DNA from: Croceibacterium_A sp964439725
Lineage (GTDB): Bacteria; Pseudomonadota; Alphaproteobacteria; Sphingomonadales; Sphingomonadaceae
Direction: 5' to 3'
NCBI GenBank assembly: GCA_964439725.1
Contig: CAYTPY010000026.1
Coordinates: 1-24,151 of the forward strand
DNA length: 24,151 bases
Shown: positions 7,760 to 14,246 of the stretch, one piece after another
How the letters are laid out: every line of letters begins with the position of its first letter
How positions within the stretch are numbered: position 1 is the stretch's first letter
Position numbers and translations under genes: made by a program
The notes under the pieces: generated by a model
What the model was told of the DNA's origin: nothing
What the model saw: the letters and a program-made list of their open reading frames with translations, nothing else
The model's database searches: none

Positions 7760-8139
7760 CGCACCGGCACGAAGGACCCCAGCCCGCACGTCGGGCCGCG
7801 CCCAGCCCCACCCTGCTGCAGCACCGTGATCGTATCCACGCGGCAAAGCTGCCCCGTGGTCGTTCGGTGGGCAAAGCGCTCCTCGAAACCCAGGCCCGGG
7901 CAACGGGCAGGCAGCGTGTTGCGGTAAACCGCGTTCCCGCTCATGTCGAAGTCGATCGTGTAGTCGTCATGGACGGTCGTGTTGCGGATGCGGCTGGTTT
8001 GGATGCAGCTCACCGGCTCGCCCAGAACCACCACGGCAGGGGCGCGAACTTGCTGCTGCCGGTCAGCTTGGGGCGAGCAAGCGACCATCGAAACCGCGGC
8101 CGCAGCCAGCAAGGCCGCTGTGTTCAGGCGTTGGGTCAT
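7738..8139 (-). CDS. Putative lipoprotein, DUF6491-like
   Basis: This 133-residue exported protein has a signal peptide (hydrophobic residues 8-20) and a lipobox-like MVAC with Cys21; the methionine at -3 is slightly unusual. The mature part has four more cysteines (45, 80, 99, 118), consistent with disulfides. Motifs such as SCIQTSRIRNTTVHDDYTID and LPARCPGLGFEERFA resemble the DUF6491 family as I remember it. The function is unknown. The ATG is preceded by GGAG with an eight-base spacer. It lies 36 bases downstream of nth on the same strand and may be cotranscribed. Confidence 0.8.
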   Translation of the reverse strand: MTQRLNTAALLAAAAVSMVACSPQADRQQQVRAPAVVVLGEPVSCIQTSRIRNTTVHDDYTIDFDMSGNAVYRNTLPARCPGLGFEERFAHRTTTGQLCRVDTITVLQQGGAGRGPTCGLGSFVPVRYADAGA

Positions 8140-8155
8140 CGTTCCATCTCCGTGC

Positions 8156-8172
8156 CGACGCGACCTGCGTCG
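8156..8172 (-). repeat. Short hairpin between nth and the lipoprotein gene
   Basis: CGACGC and GCGTCG arms of six bases flank a five-base loop. There is no T-run, so this is not a typical terminator. It may be a processing or pausing site, or chance in GC-rich DNA. Confidence 0.25.
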
Positions 8173-8175
8173 TAC

Positions 8176-8850
8176 TTACGACGGAGCCGAGCCGCGTCTG
8201 CCTTTGCCAACGGGCTTTTCGAGAACCTTGTTCCGGTACGCGCAAAGATCGACCACCGGGCAGCGCCAGCATTCGGGAAGGCGCGCTTTGCAGATGTAGC
8301 GCCCGTGCAGGATCAGCCAATGATGGGCGTGTCGTCGGAACGGCTGCGGCACGCGCTTCTCCAGTTTGCCTTCGACCTGGTCGGGTGTCTTGCCCCGCGC
8401 CAGTCCCGTCCGGTTGGAGACGCGGAACACGTGCGTATCGACCGCGAAGGTCTCTTCGCCGAACGCGCAGTTCATCACGACGTTGGCGGTCTTGCGCCCC
8501 ACTCCGGGCAGCGTGACCAGGATATCCCGATCCGCCGGCACTTCCCCGTCGTGCTCGGCCACGAGCTGCTCGGACAGGGCGATCACGTTCCGCGCCTTGG
8601 CGTTGAACAATCCGATCGTCTTGATGTGTTCCTTGAGGCCCTCTTCCCCCAGCGCAATCATCTGCTCAGGGGTTTGCACCTCGGCAAACAGGCGCCGCGT
8701 CGCTTTGTTGACGCCGATGTCGGTTGCCTGGGCGGACAGGACGACCGCAACCAGGAGTTGATAGACGTTGCCGTATTCGAGTTCGGTCTCTGGCGAGGGA
8801 TTGTCTTCGGCGAGACGACGGAAGAACTCGAAAACCTCGTCTTTCGTCAA
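8176..8850 (-). CDS. nth: Endonuclease III (DNA glycosylase/AP lyase)
   Basis: Nth removes oxidised pyrimidines and cuts abasic sites in base-excision repair. With the TTG start at 8850 the product has 224 residues, and its key residues fall at the E. coli numbers: Lys120 in the LPGVGRKTA helix-hairpin-helix, Asp138 in AVDTHV, and the [4Fe-4S] cysteines at 187, 194, 197 and 203. That agreement is my reason for this start. A longer reading from 8904 would run 58 bases into dapB. The TTG overlaps the dapB stop (TTGA), implying translational coupling. Confidence 0.95.
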   Translation of the reverse strand: MTKDEVFEFFRRLAEDNPSPETELEYGNVYQLLVAVVLSAQATDIGVNKATRRLFAEVQTPEQMIALGEEGLKEHIKTIGLFNAKARNVIALSEQLVAEHDGEVPADRDILVTLPGVGRKTANVVMNCAFGEETFAVDTHVFRVSNRTGLARGKTPDQVEGKLEKRVPQPFRRHAHHWLILHGRYICKARLPECWRCPVVDLCAYRNKVLEKPVGKGRRGSAPS

Positions 8851-9575
8851 AGCCCCAGGACCTGCGCCATCTCGTAGCGCCCTGCCGCGCGGCCGATCAG
8901 CCAAGCGGCGCCGCGCACCGCACCGTGGGCGAAGATCATCCGGTCCTCGGCGCTGTGGGATAGCGTCAGCCGCTCGTGCTCGCCGGCCAGGATCACGCTA
9001 TGCTCGCCGGCCACGGTACCGCCCCGCAGCGCCGCAAAGCCGATCGCACCTGCGGCGCGGGCGCCGGTATGACCGTCACGGCCGCGCTCGCTGTTATCGG
9101 CAAGCTCTATACCCCGTCCGGCGGCGGCCGCTTCGCCGAGCAGCAGCGCCGTGCCCGAGGGCGCATCGACTTTCATCCGGTGATGCATCTCGACAATCTC
9201 GATGTCCCACTCAGGGGTCAGACGCGATGCCGCTTCACGCACCAGGTGCGCGAGCAGCGTTACGCCCAGCGAGGTATTGCCGGTCTGCAGCACCGGAATG
9301 GCCAGCGCCGCAGAATCGATCGCGGCGTGGTGGCGTTCGTCGAGGCCGGTCGTTCCAATGAGGATCGGGATTCCCGCACCGACCGCGGCATGAAGATTGC
9401 TCTGCAGCGCCGTGGGTGCCGAAAAGTCGACCAACGCCTCGCTGCGGTCGGCCAGGCTGGCGACATCACCACCCTTGTCGGCTCCGCCAACATTCTCGTG
9501 GCCCGCCGTTTCAAGCGCGCGGGCGAGTGCCTGCCCCATGCGCCCTTCGCTGCCGATGATGCCGATGCGTGCCAT
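8847..9575 (-). CDS. dapB: 4-hydroxy-tetrahydrodipicolinate reductase
   Basis: DapB reduces hydroxy-tetrahydrodipicolinate with NAD(P)H in the diaminopimelate/lysine pathway, the same pathway as dapE about 2.4 kb away. The 242 residues include the nucleotide-binding GSEGRMG at 8-14, GTTG at 74-77, and the family signature EIVEMHHRMKVDAPSGTA at about 126-143 with catalytic His131/132 and Lys135. The ATG follows AGGGGAG with a four-base spacer. It heads a minus-strand unit dapB-nth-lipoprotein and is divergent from the sirtuin gene, with only 34 to 64 bases between starts. Confidence 0.96.
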   Translation of the reverse strand: MARIGIIGSEGRMGQALARALETAGHENVGGADKGGDVASLADRSEALVDFSAPTALQSNLHAAVGAGIPILIGTTGLDERHHAAIDSAALAIPVLQTGNTSLGVTLLAHLVREAASRLTPEWDIEIVEMHHRMKVDAPSGTALLLGEAAAAGRGIELADNSERGRDGHTGARAAGAIGFAALRGGTVAGEHSVILAGEHERLTLSHSAEDRMIFAHGAVRGAAWLIGRAAGRYEMAQVLGL

Positions 9576-9627
9576 TTCGCTCCCCTAAGGTCTGAGCCAG
9601 CCGGCGGCAATGCCTTGGGCTGGCATA

Positions 9628-9631
9628 GAGG
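9628..9631 (+). promoter_or_regulatory. Ribosome binding site favouring the sirtuin GTG start at 9640
   Basis: GAGG lies eight bases before GTG 9640. The in-frame ATG at 9610 has only a weak GGCGG before it, and the ATG at 9655 is 23 bases from this site. Confidence 0.45.
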
Positions 9632-9639
9632 ACGTGGCC

Positions 9640-10356
9640 GTGCTTGATGGCTCCATGGACGCCATCCGCAACATCGTCATTCTTACCGGCGCCGGGATCA
9701 GCGCCGAAAGCGGGTTGAGGACCTTTCGGGCCGTAGACGGACTATGGGAGGATCACCGGGTCGAGGACGTCGCGACGCCGCAAGCCTTCCGCCGCGATCC
9801 AGAGCTCGTACAGCGCTTCTACGACGAACGACGCGTGAACGTGATGGAAGCGCAGCCTAACGCAGCGCACCGCGCGCTGGCGCGGCTCGATGCCGAATGG
9901 GCCGGCGAGCTCCTGATAGTCACCCAGAACATCGACGATCTGCATGAGCGTGCCGGCGCGCGGCGGGTGCTGCACATGCATGGCGAAGTGCTGTCTGCAT
10001 GGTGCACCGCCTGTGACGCGCGGCACCGCTGGACTGGAACGCTGATCGACGGGCCGCCGTGCCCCGCATGCACTCAGGCACAACTGCGGCCCGACATCGT
10101 CTGGTTCGGCGAAATGCCGTACCGGATGGACGAAATCTACCGAGCGCTGGGCCGTGCTGATCTGTTCATCTCGATCGGCACGTCCGGGGCGGTCTATCCG
10201 GCGGCCGGGTTCGTGCAGGAAGCCGGCCGCCACGGAGCCCGCACGCTCGAGCTCAATCTCGAGCGCAGCCAAGGGTCGGCATGGTTCGATGACACTCGGA
10301 TGGGCACGGCTAGTGATCTCGTGCCGCGCTGGGTCGAAGAAGTCTTAGCCGGCTGA
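9640..10356 (+). CDS. cobB: NAD-dependent protein deacylase, class III sirtuin (CobB-like)
   Basis: Sirtuins remove acyl groups from lysines using NAD+. The 238 residues show GAGISAESGLRTFR (17-30), TQNIDDLHERAG (95-106), the catalytic histidine in HMHGE (114), structural zinc cysteines CTAC (122-125) and CPAC (141-144), and GTSGAVYPAAG (180-190). FYDERR carries Tyr61 and Arg64, matching the Tyr/Arg pair that gives SIRT5 and E. coli CobB desuccinylase activity. The start is uncertain: GTG 9640 has the best ribosome binding site, while ATG 9610 would add ten residues. The 3' end overlaps moeB by 12 bases, tail to tail. Confidence 0.92.
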   Translation: MLDGSMDAIRNIVILTGAGISAESGLRTFRAVDGLWEDHRVEDVATPQAFRRDPELVQRFYDERRVNVMEAQPNAAHRALARLDAEWAGELLIVTQNIDDLHERAGARRVLHMHGEVLSAWCTACDARHRWTGTLIDGPPCPACTQAQLRPDIVWFGEMPYRMDEIYRALGRADLFISIGTSGAVYPAAGFVQEAGRHGARTLELNLERSQGSAWFDDTRMGTASDLVPRWVEEVLAG

Positions 10357-11118
10357 GCTGCAGGCTTTGCAGGCCGGGTCCTTCGCGATCGATAAAGTCC
10401 GCATGGCCGGCTTGAGACCATCGAGCAGGTGCAGCTTGCCCCACTGCGGATCGCCCATGCCACCGGTGCTGGCAACCAGCACGCGAACCGCCTGGAGCGC
10501 GGCGAACGTGCCCGTCCACCCCGCCATGGCTCCGAGCACTCCGTCTTCGGCGCAAGTATCGCAATCATCGGCATCGAAGGCATCGCCGACGTAGCAGCGG
10601 TAGCAGGCCTGATCCGGCAGATGCCCGGCGAAGGCGCCGACTTGCCCTTGGAAGCGGCCGATAGCCGCGGAGAGAAGCGGCACCCGGGCCTTAACGCAGG
10701 CGTCCGACACGGCGAGCCGGGTCGCGAAGTTGTCGCAGCCGTCGAGCACGAGGTCGGCGCCGGCCAACACGCTGCCGGCCGTTTCGGCGGTGATACGCTC
10801 ATCGACCCAGCGGACATCGAGGTCTGGATCGAATTCGCGCACCCAAACCTCGGCCAGGCCCGTCTTGCGGTGGCCGATGTCATCCTCGCGATAGATCGTC
10901 TGGCGCTGAAGGTTGGTGGGATCGACCGTGTCGTGATCGACCAGCAGCAGAGCTCCGATGCCTGCACCCGCCAGATACTGCAGCGCCGGCGAGCCGATGC
11001 CGCCCAGACCGATCAGTACGACTTTGGATCGCGCCAGCGCGGCCTGTCCGGCGCCGCCGATCTCGGGGAGGACGATGTGGCGGGCGAACCTGTCGAGGCG
11101 ATCGGGAGAGAACGTCAT
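10345..11118 (-). CDS. moeB: HesA/MoeB/ThiF family adenylyltransferase, probably MoeB
   Basis: This E1-like enzyme adenylates the C-terminal glycine of a small sulfur carrier (MoaD or ThiS). The 257 residues have the ATP loop GLGGIGS (37-43), DHDTVDPTNLQRQ with Arg72 (61-73), Lys85, DGCDN (126-130), and zinc cysteines CYRC (172, 175) and CKAC (250, 253), close to E. coli MoeB positions. Cys186 or Cys189 may be the catalytic cysteine. It lacks a rhodanese domain. No MoaD, ThiS or other cofactor gene is nearby, so ThiF cannot be excluded. The ORF is open upstream to 11763, but homology begins at ATG 11118 (MTFSPDRLDRFARH). Confidence 0.88.
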   Translation of the reverse strand: MTFSPDRLDRFARHIVLPEIGGAGQAALARSKVVLIGLGGIGSPALQYLAGAGIGALLLVDHDTVDPTNLQRQTIYREDDIGHRKTGLAEVWVREFDPDLDVRWVDERITAETAGSVLAGADLVLDGCDNFATRLAVSDACVKARVPLLSAAIGRFQGQVGAFAGHLPDQACYRCYVGDAFDADDCDTCAEDGVLGAMAGWTGTFAALQAVRVLVASTGGMGDPQWGKLHLLDGLKPAMRTLSIAKDPACKACSSAG

Positions 11119-11232
11119 GTGAGGACGCTTAGCATATTCGCCAAGGCCGGCGAGGCCAGCGCGTAAAGCGCTCGCGCGGTTACCAATTCTTGAGTCCCCC
11201 GCGGTAAGCAGCCGAATGCAGCGATAGCTTCT

Positions 11233-11236
11233 GAGG
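11233..11236 (+). promoter_or_regulatory. Ribosome binding site for the PilZ gene GTG start
   Basis: GAGG with a six-base spacer precedes GTG 11243 and decides this start over the later in-frame GTG and ATG codons. Confidence 0.5.
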
Positions 11237-11242
11237 ACGCAA

Positions 11243-11920
11243 GTGCTCGAGACAACCGGCATAGTGACGGAAACCCCTCCGGGCATGGCGCCCAGACCGC
11301 CGCGCAAGAACGTCATGCTCGCGGCCACGATCGCAGCCGGCCCGATCTCTGCGCCCGTTCGCATCCGCAATCTTTCGGAAGCCGGGGCGATGATCGACGG
11401 TGCTGCGCTGCCCGATGTCGGCTCGACTCTCACTCTCAACCGGCTGGAGCTGTCCGTCGCGGGCACCGTTATTTGGAACAGAAGCGGTCGCTGCGGACTG
11501 CGGCTGGCAAGCGCCGTGGCGGTCGAGGACTGGATCGCGGGTGTGCGCAGCACCGCCAACAGCACCAGCCTTGGCCAGATGCGCATCGACAAGATCCAGG
11601 CCGCACTTCGCAGCGGAGCCGTGCTGGCCGAAGATTCGCCGGCAGTGCCTGAGCAGCGTCCCCGTGAACCTGTGATTCGGCGCATCGCAGCCGAGCTCGC
11701 GCGGGTGAAGCAGGCGCTCGATGCGGTCAGCGATACGCTGACCGACGACATCGACGTTCTCACGCGCCATCAGCGCGTGCTGCAGGACTTCGACATCGCG
11801 GCAATGGTGATCGAGGAGCTGGGGGAAGTGCTGGCTGCCGATAATCCGGAAGCCGCCCTGGCCAACGTAAAGATGCACGATCTGCGCAGCCGGCTCTCGG
11901 GCCGGCCGACGCTGATCTAG
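11243..11920 (+). CDS. PilZ domain-containing protein with a helical C-terminal region
   Basis: The N-terminal half (about residues 18-90) looks like a PilZ domain: a basic start (PRPPRKNVML), then VRIRNLSEAGAMI with the N-x-S-x-x-G motif at 43-48, and strands ending in VIWNRSGRCGLRL. PilZ domains often bind c-di-GMP, but the usual R-x3-R is not clean here (R18-PP-R21-K22). The C-terminal half (about 130-225) is predicted to be helical and Leu/Ala-rich, and I do not recognise it. The start is GTG. The gene converges on dnaA with nine bases between stops. Confidence 0.8.
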   Translation: MLETTGIVTETPPGMAPRPPRKNVMLAATIAAGPISAPVRIRNLSEAGAMIDGAALPDVGSTLTLNRLELSVAGTVIWNRSGRCGLRLASAVAVEDWIAGVRSTANSTSLGQMRIDKIQAALRSGAVLAEDSPAVPEQRPREPVIRRIAAELARVKQALDAVSDTLTDDIDVLTRHQRVLQDFDIAAMVIEELGEVLAADNPEAALANVKMHDLRSRLSGRPTLI

Positions 11921-11929
11921 CTTCCTTCG

Positions 11930-13345
11930 TTAGCTCTCGAGCTGGCGCAGCAGGCTGCGCACGTCCCCGTCCATGTCGGCGTCGCGCTGCCGCAGGTCCT
12001 CGATCAGCCGCACCGCATGAATTACGGTCGAGTGATCGCGACCGCCGAATTTGCGGCCGATCTCCGGATAGGAACGCGGAGTCAGCACTTTCGCCAGGTA
12101 CATCGCCACCTGCCGAGGCCGCACGACCGCGCGGGCACGTCGCTTGCTCGACATCTCGGCCCGGTCGATGCGGTAGAACTGGCATACCGTCCGCTGGATC
12201 TCGTCGATCGTGATCCGGCGGCGGTTGGCGGAAAGAATGTCCGTGAGCTGCTCTTCGGCGAGCTGCAGCGATACTTCCTGGCCGGTCAACTGGGCATAGG
12301 CGATCAACTTGTTGAGGCCGCCCACCAACTCGCGCACGTTACGGTTGATCGTGCGGGCGAGGAACTCGATCACGTCTTCGGGCACATCGAGCGGGGCGAA
12401 GCGCACCAGCTTGCTGTGCAGGATCGCGCGGCGCAGGTCGATGTCGGCCGGCTGGATATCGGCCACCAGCCCCATCGACAGCCGCGACAGCAGCCGGGGC
12501 TCGACCCCGTCGAGTGCCTGAGGCGCGCGGTCCGCGGCGAAGACCAGCCGCTTGCCCTCGGCGAGCAGTGCGTCGATCGTGTAGAGAAGCTCTTCTTGCG
12601 CGCTCGCTTTGCCGATGATGAACTGAATATCATCCACCAGCAGGAGGTCGAAGCCGCGCAGCCGCGCCTTGAACTCGATCATCTCGTTCGACTTCAGCGC
12701 CGAGACGAACTCGACCATGAAGCGCTCGGCGCTGCAGTAGAAGATCCGCGCCCGAGGGTGCGCTTGCAGATAGGAGTGGCCGATCGCGTGCAGCAGGTGG
12801 GTCTTGCCCTGACCGGTCGCCGCCTTGAGGTAGAGCGGGCTGAACTGCGGCTTTTCGGAGTTGGCCATGCGTTCGGCCGCGTTCTTGGCCAGCACGTTGG
12901 TCGTACCGGTCACGAAAGCCGCAAACGTCAGCGACGGGTCGAGGCCGACCGAGGACGTGAAACCATCGTCACCGATCGACTCCATGCCGCGGCCGCGGCC
13001 GGCAAAGCCATCGTTGGCAGCGCGGTGGCCGAACCCGTCGTCGCCGCGCAGCTCGAGGTCGGCGATCTTGCGGCGCCCGGGATGAACGGCGATCTTGACG
13101 TTGCGCACTTCGCTGCGCGCAATCTTCCACGCCAGCGACAGCCGATCGGCAAACCGGTCCTGGACCCAGTTCGCGGAGAACTCCGTGGGCAGGAAGAGGT
13201 GAAGCGTACCCGACTCCTTGCAGAAGCTGCCGAGTTGAATCGGCCGGATCCACTGCGTGTACAATTGGTGGCCCAGATCCTTGCGCAGGCCCTGGCTGAT
13301 ATCAGCCCAGTCCGCGGCTAGATCGACGGCTTCCTGATCTTCCAT
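11930..13345 (-). CDS. dnaA: Chromosomal replication initiator protein DnaA
   Basis: DnaA binds DnaA boxes and opens the replication origin. The 471 residues follow the four-domain plan: domain I (about 1-90), a short Gly/Asp-rich linker (about 95-135), the AAA+ domain with a P-loop TGQGKTH at 177-183 and Walker B LLLVDDIQ at 234-241, and the DNA-binding domain ending in GGRDHSTVIHA at 434-444. The P-loop has Ala-Ala where E. coli has Gly-Gly. I start at ATG 13345, preceded by AGAGG with a five-base spacer. The frame stays open to 13471, but that extension has no DnaA-like sequence. The gene is downstream of rpsT on the same strand. Confidence 0.96.
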   Translation of the reverse strand: MEDQEAVDLAADWADISQGLRKDLGHQLYTQWIRPIQLGSFCKESGTLHLFLPTEFSANWVQDRFADRLSLAWKIARSEVRNVKIAVHPGRRKIADLELRGDDGFGHRAANDGFAGRGRGMESIGDDGFTSSVGLDPSLTFAAFVTGTTNVLAKNAAERMANSEKPQFSPLYLKAATGQGKTHLLHAIGHSYLQAHPRARIFYCSAERFMVEFVSALKSNEMIEFKARLRGFDLLLVDDIQFIIGKASAQEELLYTIDALLAEGKRLVFAADRAPQALDGVEPRLLSRLSMGLVADIQPADIDLRRAILHSKLVRFAPLDVPEDVIEFLARTINRNVRELVGGLNKLIAYAQLTGQEVSLQLAEEQLTDILSANRRRITIDEIQRTVCQFYRIDRAEMSSKRRARAVVRPRQVAMYLAKVLTPRSYPEIGRKFGGRDHSTVIHAVRLIEDLRQRDADMDGDVRSLLRQLES

Positions 13346-13485
13346 ATTCCCCTCTGCGGCATTGCTCTTAGCCGAGCCAACCCGGCCAGCATGCGGCCCC
13401 ATCCTGATCATTCTGACCAACCCCTTCCCCGAAAGGCCTGACCGTTTCCCGATACCGGGGAGCCAAGACACAACTCCACCCGCCC

Positions 13486-13506
13486 ACGATTCCGAGTGTG
13501 AATCGT
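13486..13506. promoter_or_regulatory. Dyad of two GANTC sites upstream of dnaA
   Basis: ACGATTC, seven bases, then GAATCGT: perfect seven-base arms, each holding a GANTC site, about 140-160 bases before the dnaA start. GANTC is the CcrM methylation target in alphaproteobacteria. A regulatory role is inferred. Confidence 0.45.
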
Positions 13507-13703
13507 AGGGGCGTACCCGATCATCGTTCGTTCGTTTTTCGGCCGACGCGACCCGTCCGGCCGGCCCCTGTTATGACCGCCTCTTGGCCGGTCGCAAGGC
13601 TGCGAACTTAAAAAAAATGAAATATACCGCCTTGACTCGCGGCAAGCCCGCAGCCCCCCGTTCAAGTGGCTGAAACACCGCAGAAATCAGCCTTTCTTCA
13701 CTC

Positions 13704-13717
13704 GAATCGCCGGATTC
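13704..13717. promoter_or_regulatory. Second GANTC dyad upstream of dnaA
   Basis: GAATC, four bases, GATTC form a compact inverted pair of GANTC sites about 360 bases before the dnaA start. A further single site (GACTC) is at 13634-13638. Confidence 0.35.
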
Positions 13718-13761
13718 CCGATGGTTAGAGACGGGGCCTCCCAGACCCTCTCGCAGGGCCG

Positions 13762-13791
13762 AAAAAAGGGCCGGTGGAAAACCACCGGCCC
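13762..13791 (-). terminator. Rho-independent terminator of rpsT
   Basis: Read on the minus strand, GGGCCGGTGG and CCACCGGCCC form a perfect ten-base stem with a four-base TTTT loop, followed at once by six T. It lies about 40 bases after the rpsT stop and should separate most rpsT transcription from dnaA. Confidence 0.92.
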
Positions 13792-13832
13792 GTTCCAAAT
13801 TCGTTCTTCGGCAGACCCCGCGAGAGGTCGAA

Positions 13833-14093
13833 TCAGAGAGCGGCGACTCGCTTGCTGAGTCGGCTCATCTTGCGCGCCACGGTGTTCTTATGGAGCACGC
13901 CGCGAGCCACGCCGCGAGCCATCTCCGGCTGCGCGCTCCGAAGCGCGGTCTGCGCCGCATCCTTGTCGCCGGCTTCGAGCGCGACTTCGACTTTCTTGAC
14001 GAAGCTGCGGATGCGGCTGATGCGGGCACCGTTAATCTCGGTGCGCTTTTCGTTGCGACGGATGCGCTTCTTGGCTTGCGGCGTATTGGCCAT
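13833..14093 (-). CDS. rpsT: 30S ribosomal protein S20
   Basis: S20 is a basic helical protein that binds 16S rRNA early in small-subunit assembly. The 86 residues start MANTPQAKKRIRRNEKR, as in the family, and contain the typical helical stretch with HKNTVARKMSRL near the end. The ATG at 14093 is preceded by AAGGA with a five-base spacer; an in-frame start eight codons upstream is less likely. A strong terminator follows. The rpsT-dnaA pairing is common in alphaproteobacteria. Confidence 0.96.
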   Translation of the reverse strand: MANTPQAKKRIRRNEKRTEINGARISRIRSFVKKVEVALEAGDKDAAQTALRSAQPEMARGVARGVLHKNTVARKMSRLSKRVAAL

Positions 14094-14246
14094 GTCTGTC
14101 CTTACCTCGGGCCGCAATCAGTCGGCCGGAACTCAGCGTCTAAAACGTTTACGGAAGCGGCGGTTTCCCACCGGAAAGCGGCGCCCTTAGCGGTGAGGGG
14201 CCGAATCGTCAATGTCTTGTAGCAGCTCGGCAGACGGTCGGGCGGC

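Larger units (their letters stand above)
13346..13761. promoter_or_regulatory. dnaA leader and promoter region
   Basis: These 416 bases separate dnaA from the rpsT terminator and hold no gene I can support. The region has an AT-rich island at about 13607-13626, with TATATT on the minus strand, and a possible TTGCGA-N17-ATAACA arrangement near 13569-13597 on the minus strand. Both are weak promoter guesses. Five GANTC sites fall here. No TTATCCACA-type DnaA box is visible, so it does not look like the origin. Confidence 0.5.

Noticed and set aside
7525..8877. A 450-codon plus-strand frame across the symporter end, the lipoprotein and nth
   Set aside because: It spans three well-supported genes in other frames and has no domain of its own.
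8851..8904. Longer nth start inside dapB
   Set aside because: The TTG at 8850 places all catalytic and iron-sulfur residues at the E. coli positions and overlaps the dapB stop by four bases.
11120..11240. Nine-base direct repeat TGAGGACGC at 11120 and 11232
   Set aside because: One copy is the PilZ ribosome binding region; a nine-base repeat in GC-rich DNA can arise by chance, and no third copy was seen nearby.
11119..11763. Upstream extension of the moeB frame to 11763
   Set aside because: The extra 215 residues lie antisense to the PilZ gene and have no similarity to E1 enzymes; the family N-terminus starts at 11118.
12017..13321. A 434-codon open frame antisense to dnaA
   Set aside because: DnaA is certain on the other strand; the antisense product has no recognisable domain and a composition typical of shadow frames.
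13346..13471. Upstream extension of dnaA by 42 codons
   Set aside because: ATG 13345 has a good ribosome binding site and the family start; the extension is basic, glycine-rich and not DnaA-like.
13408..13798. Two small minus-strand open frames (85 and 75 codons) in the dnaA leader
   Set aside because: They lack good ribosome binding sites and motifs, overlap each other and, in one case, run through the rpsT terminator.
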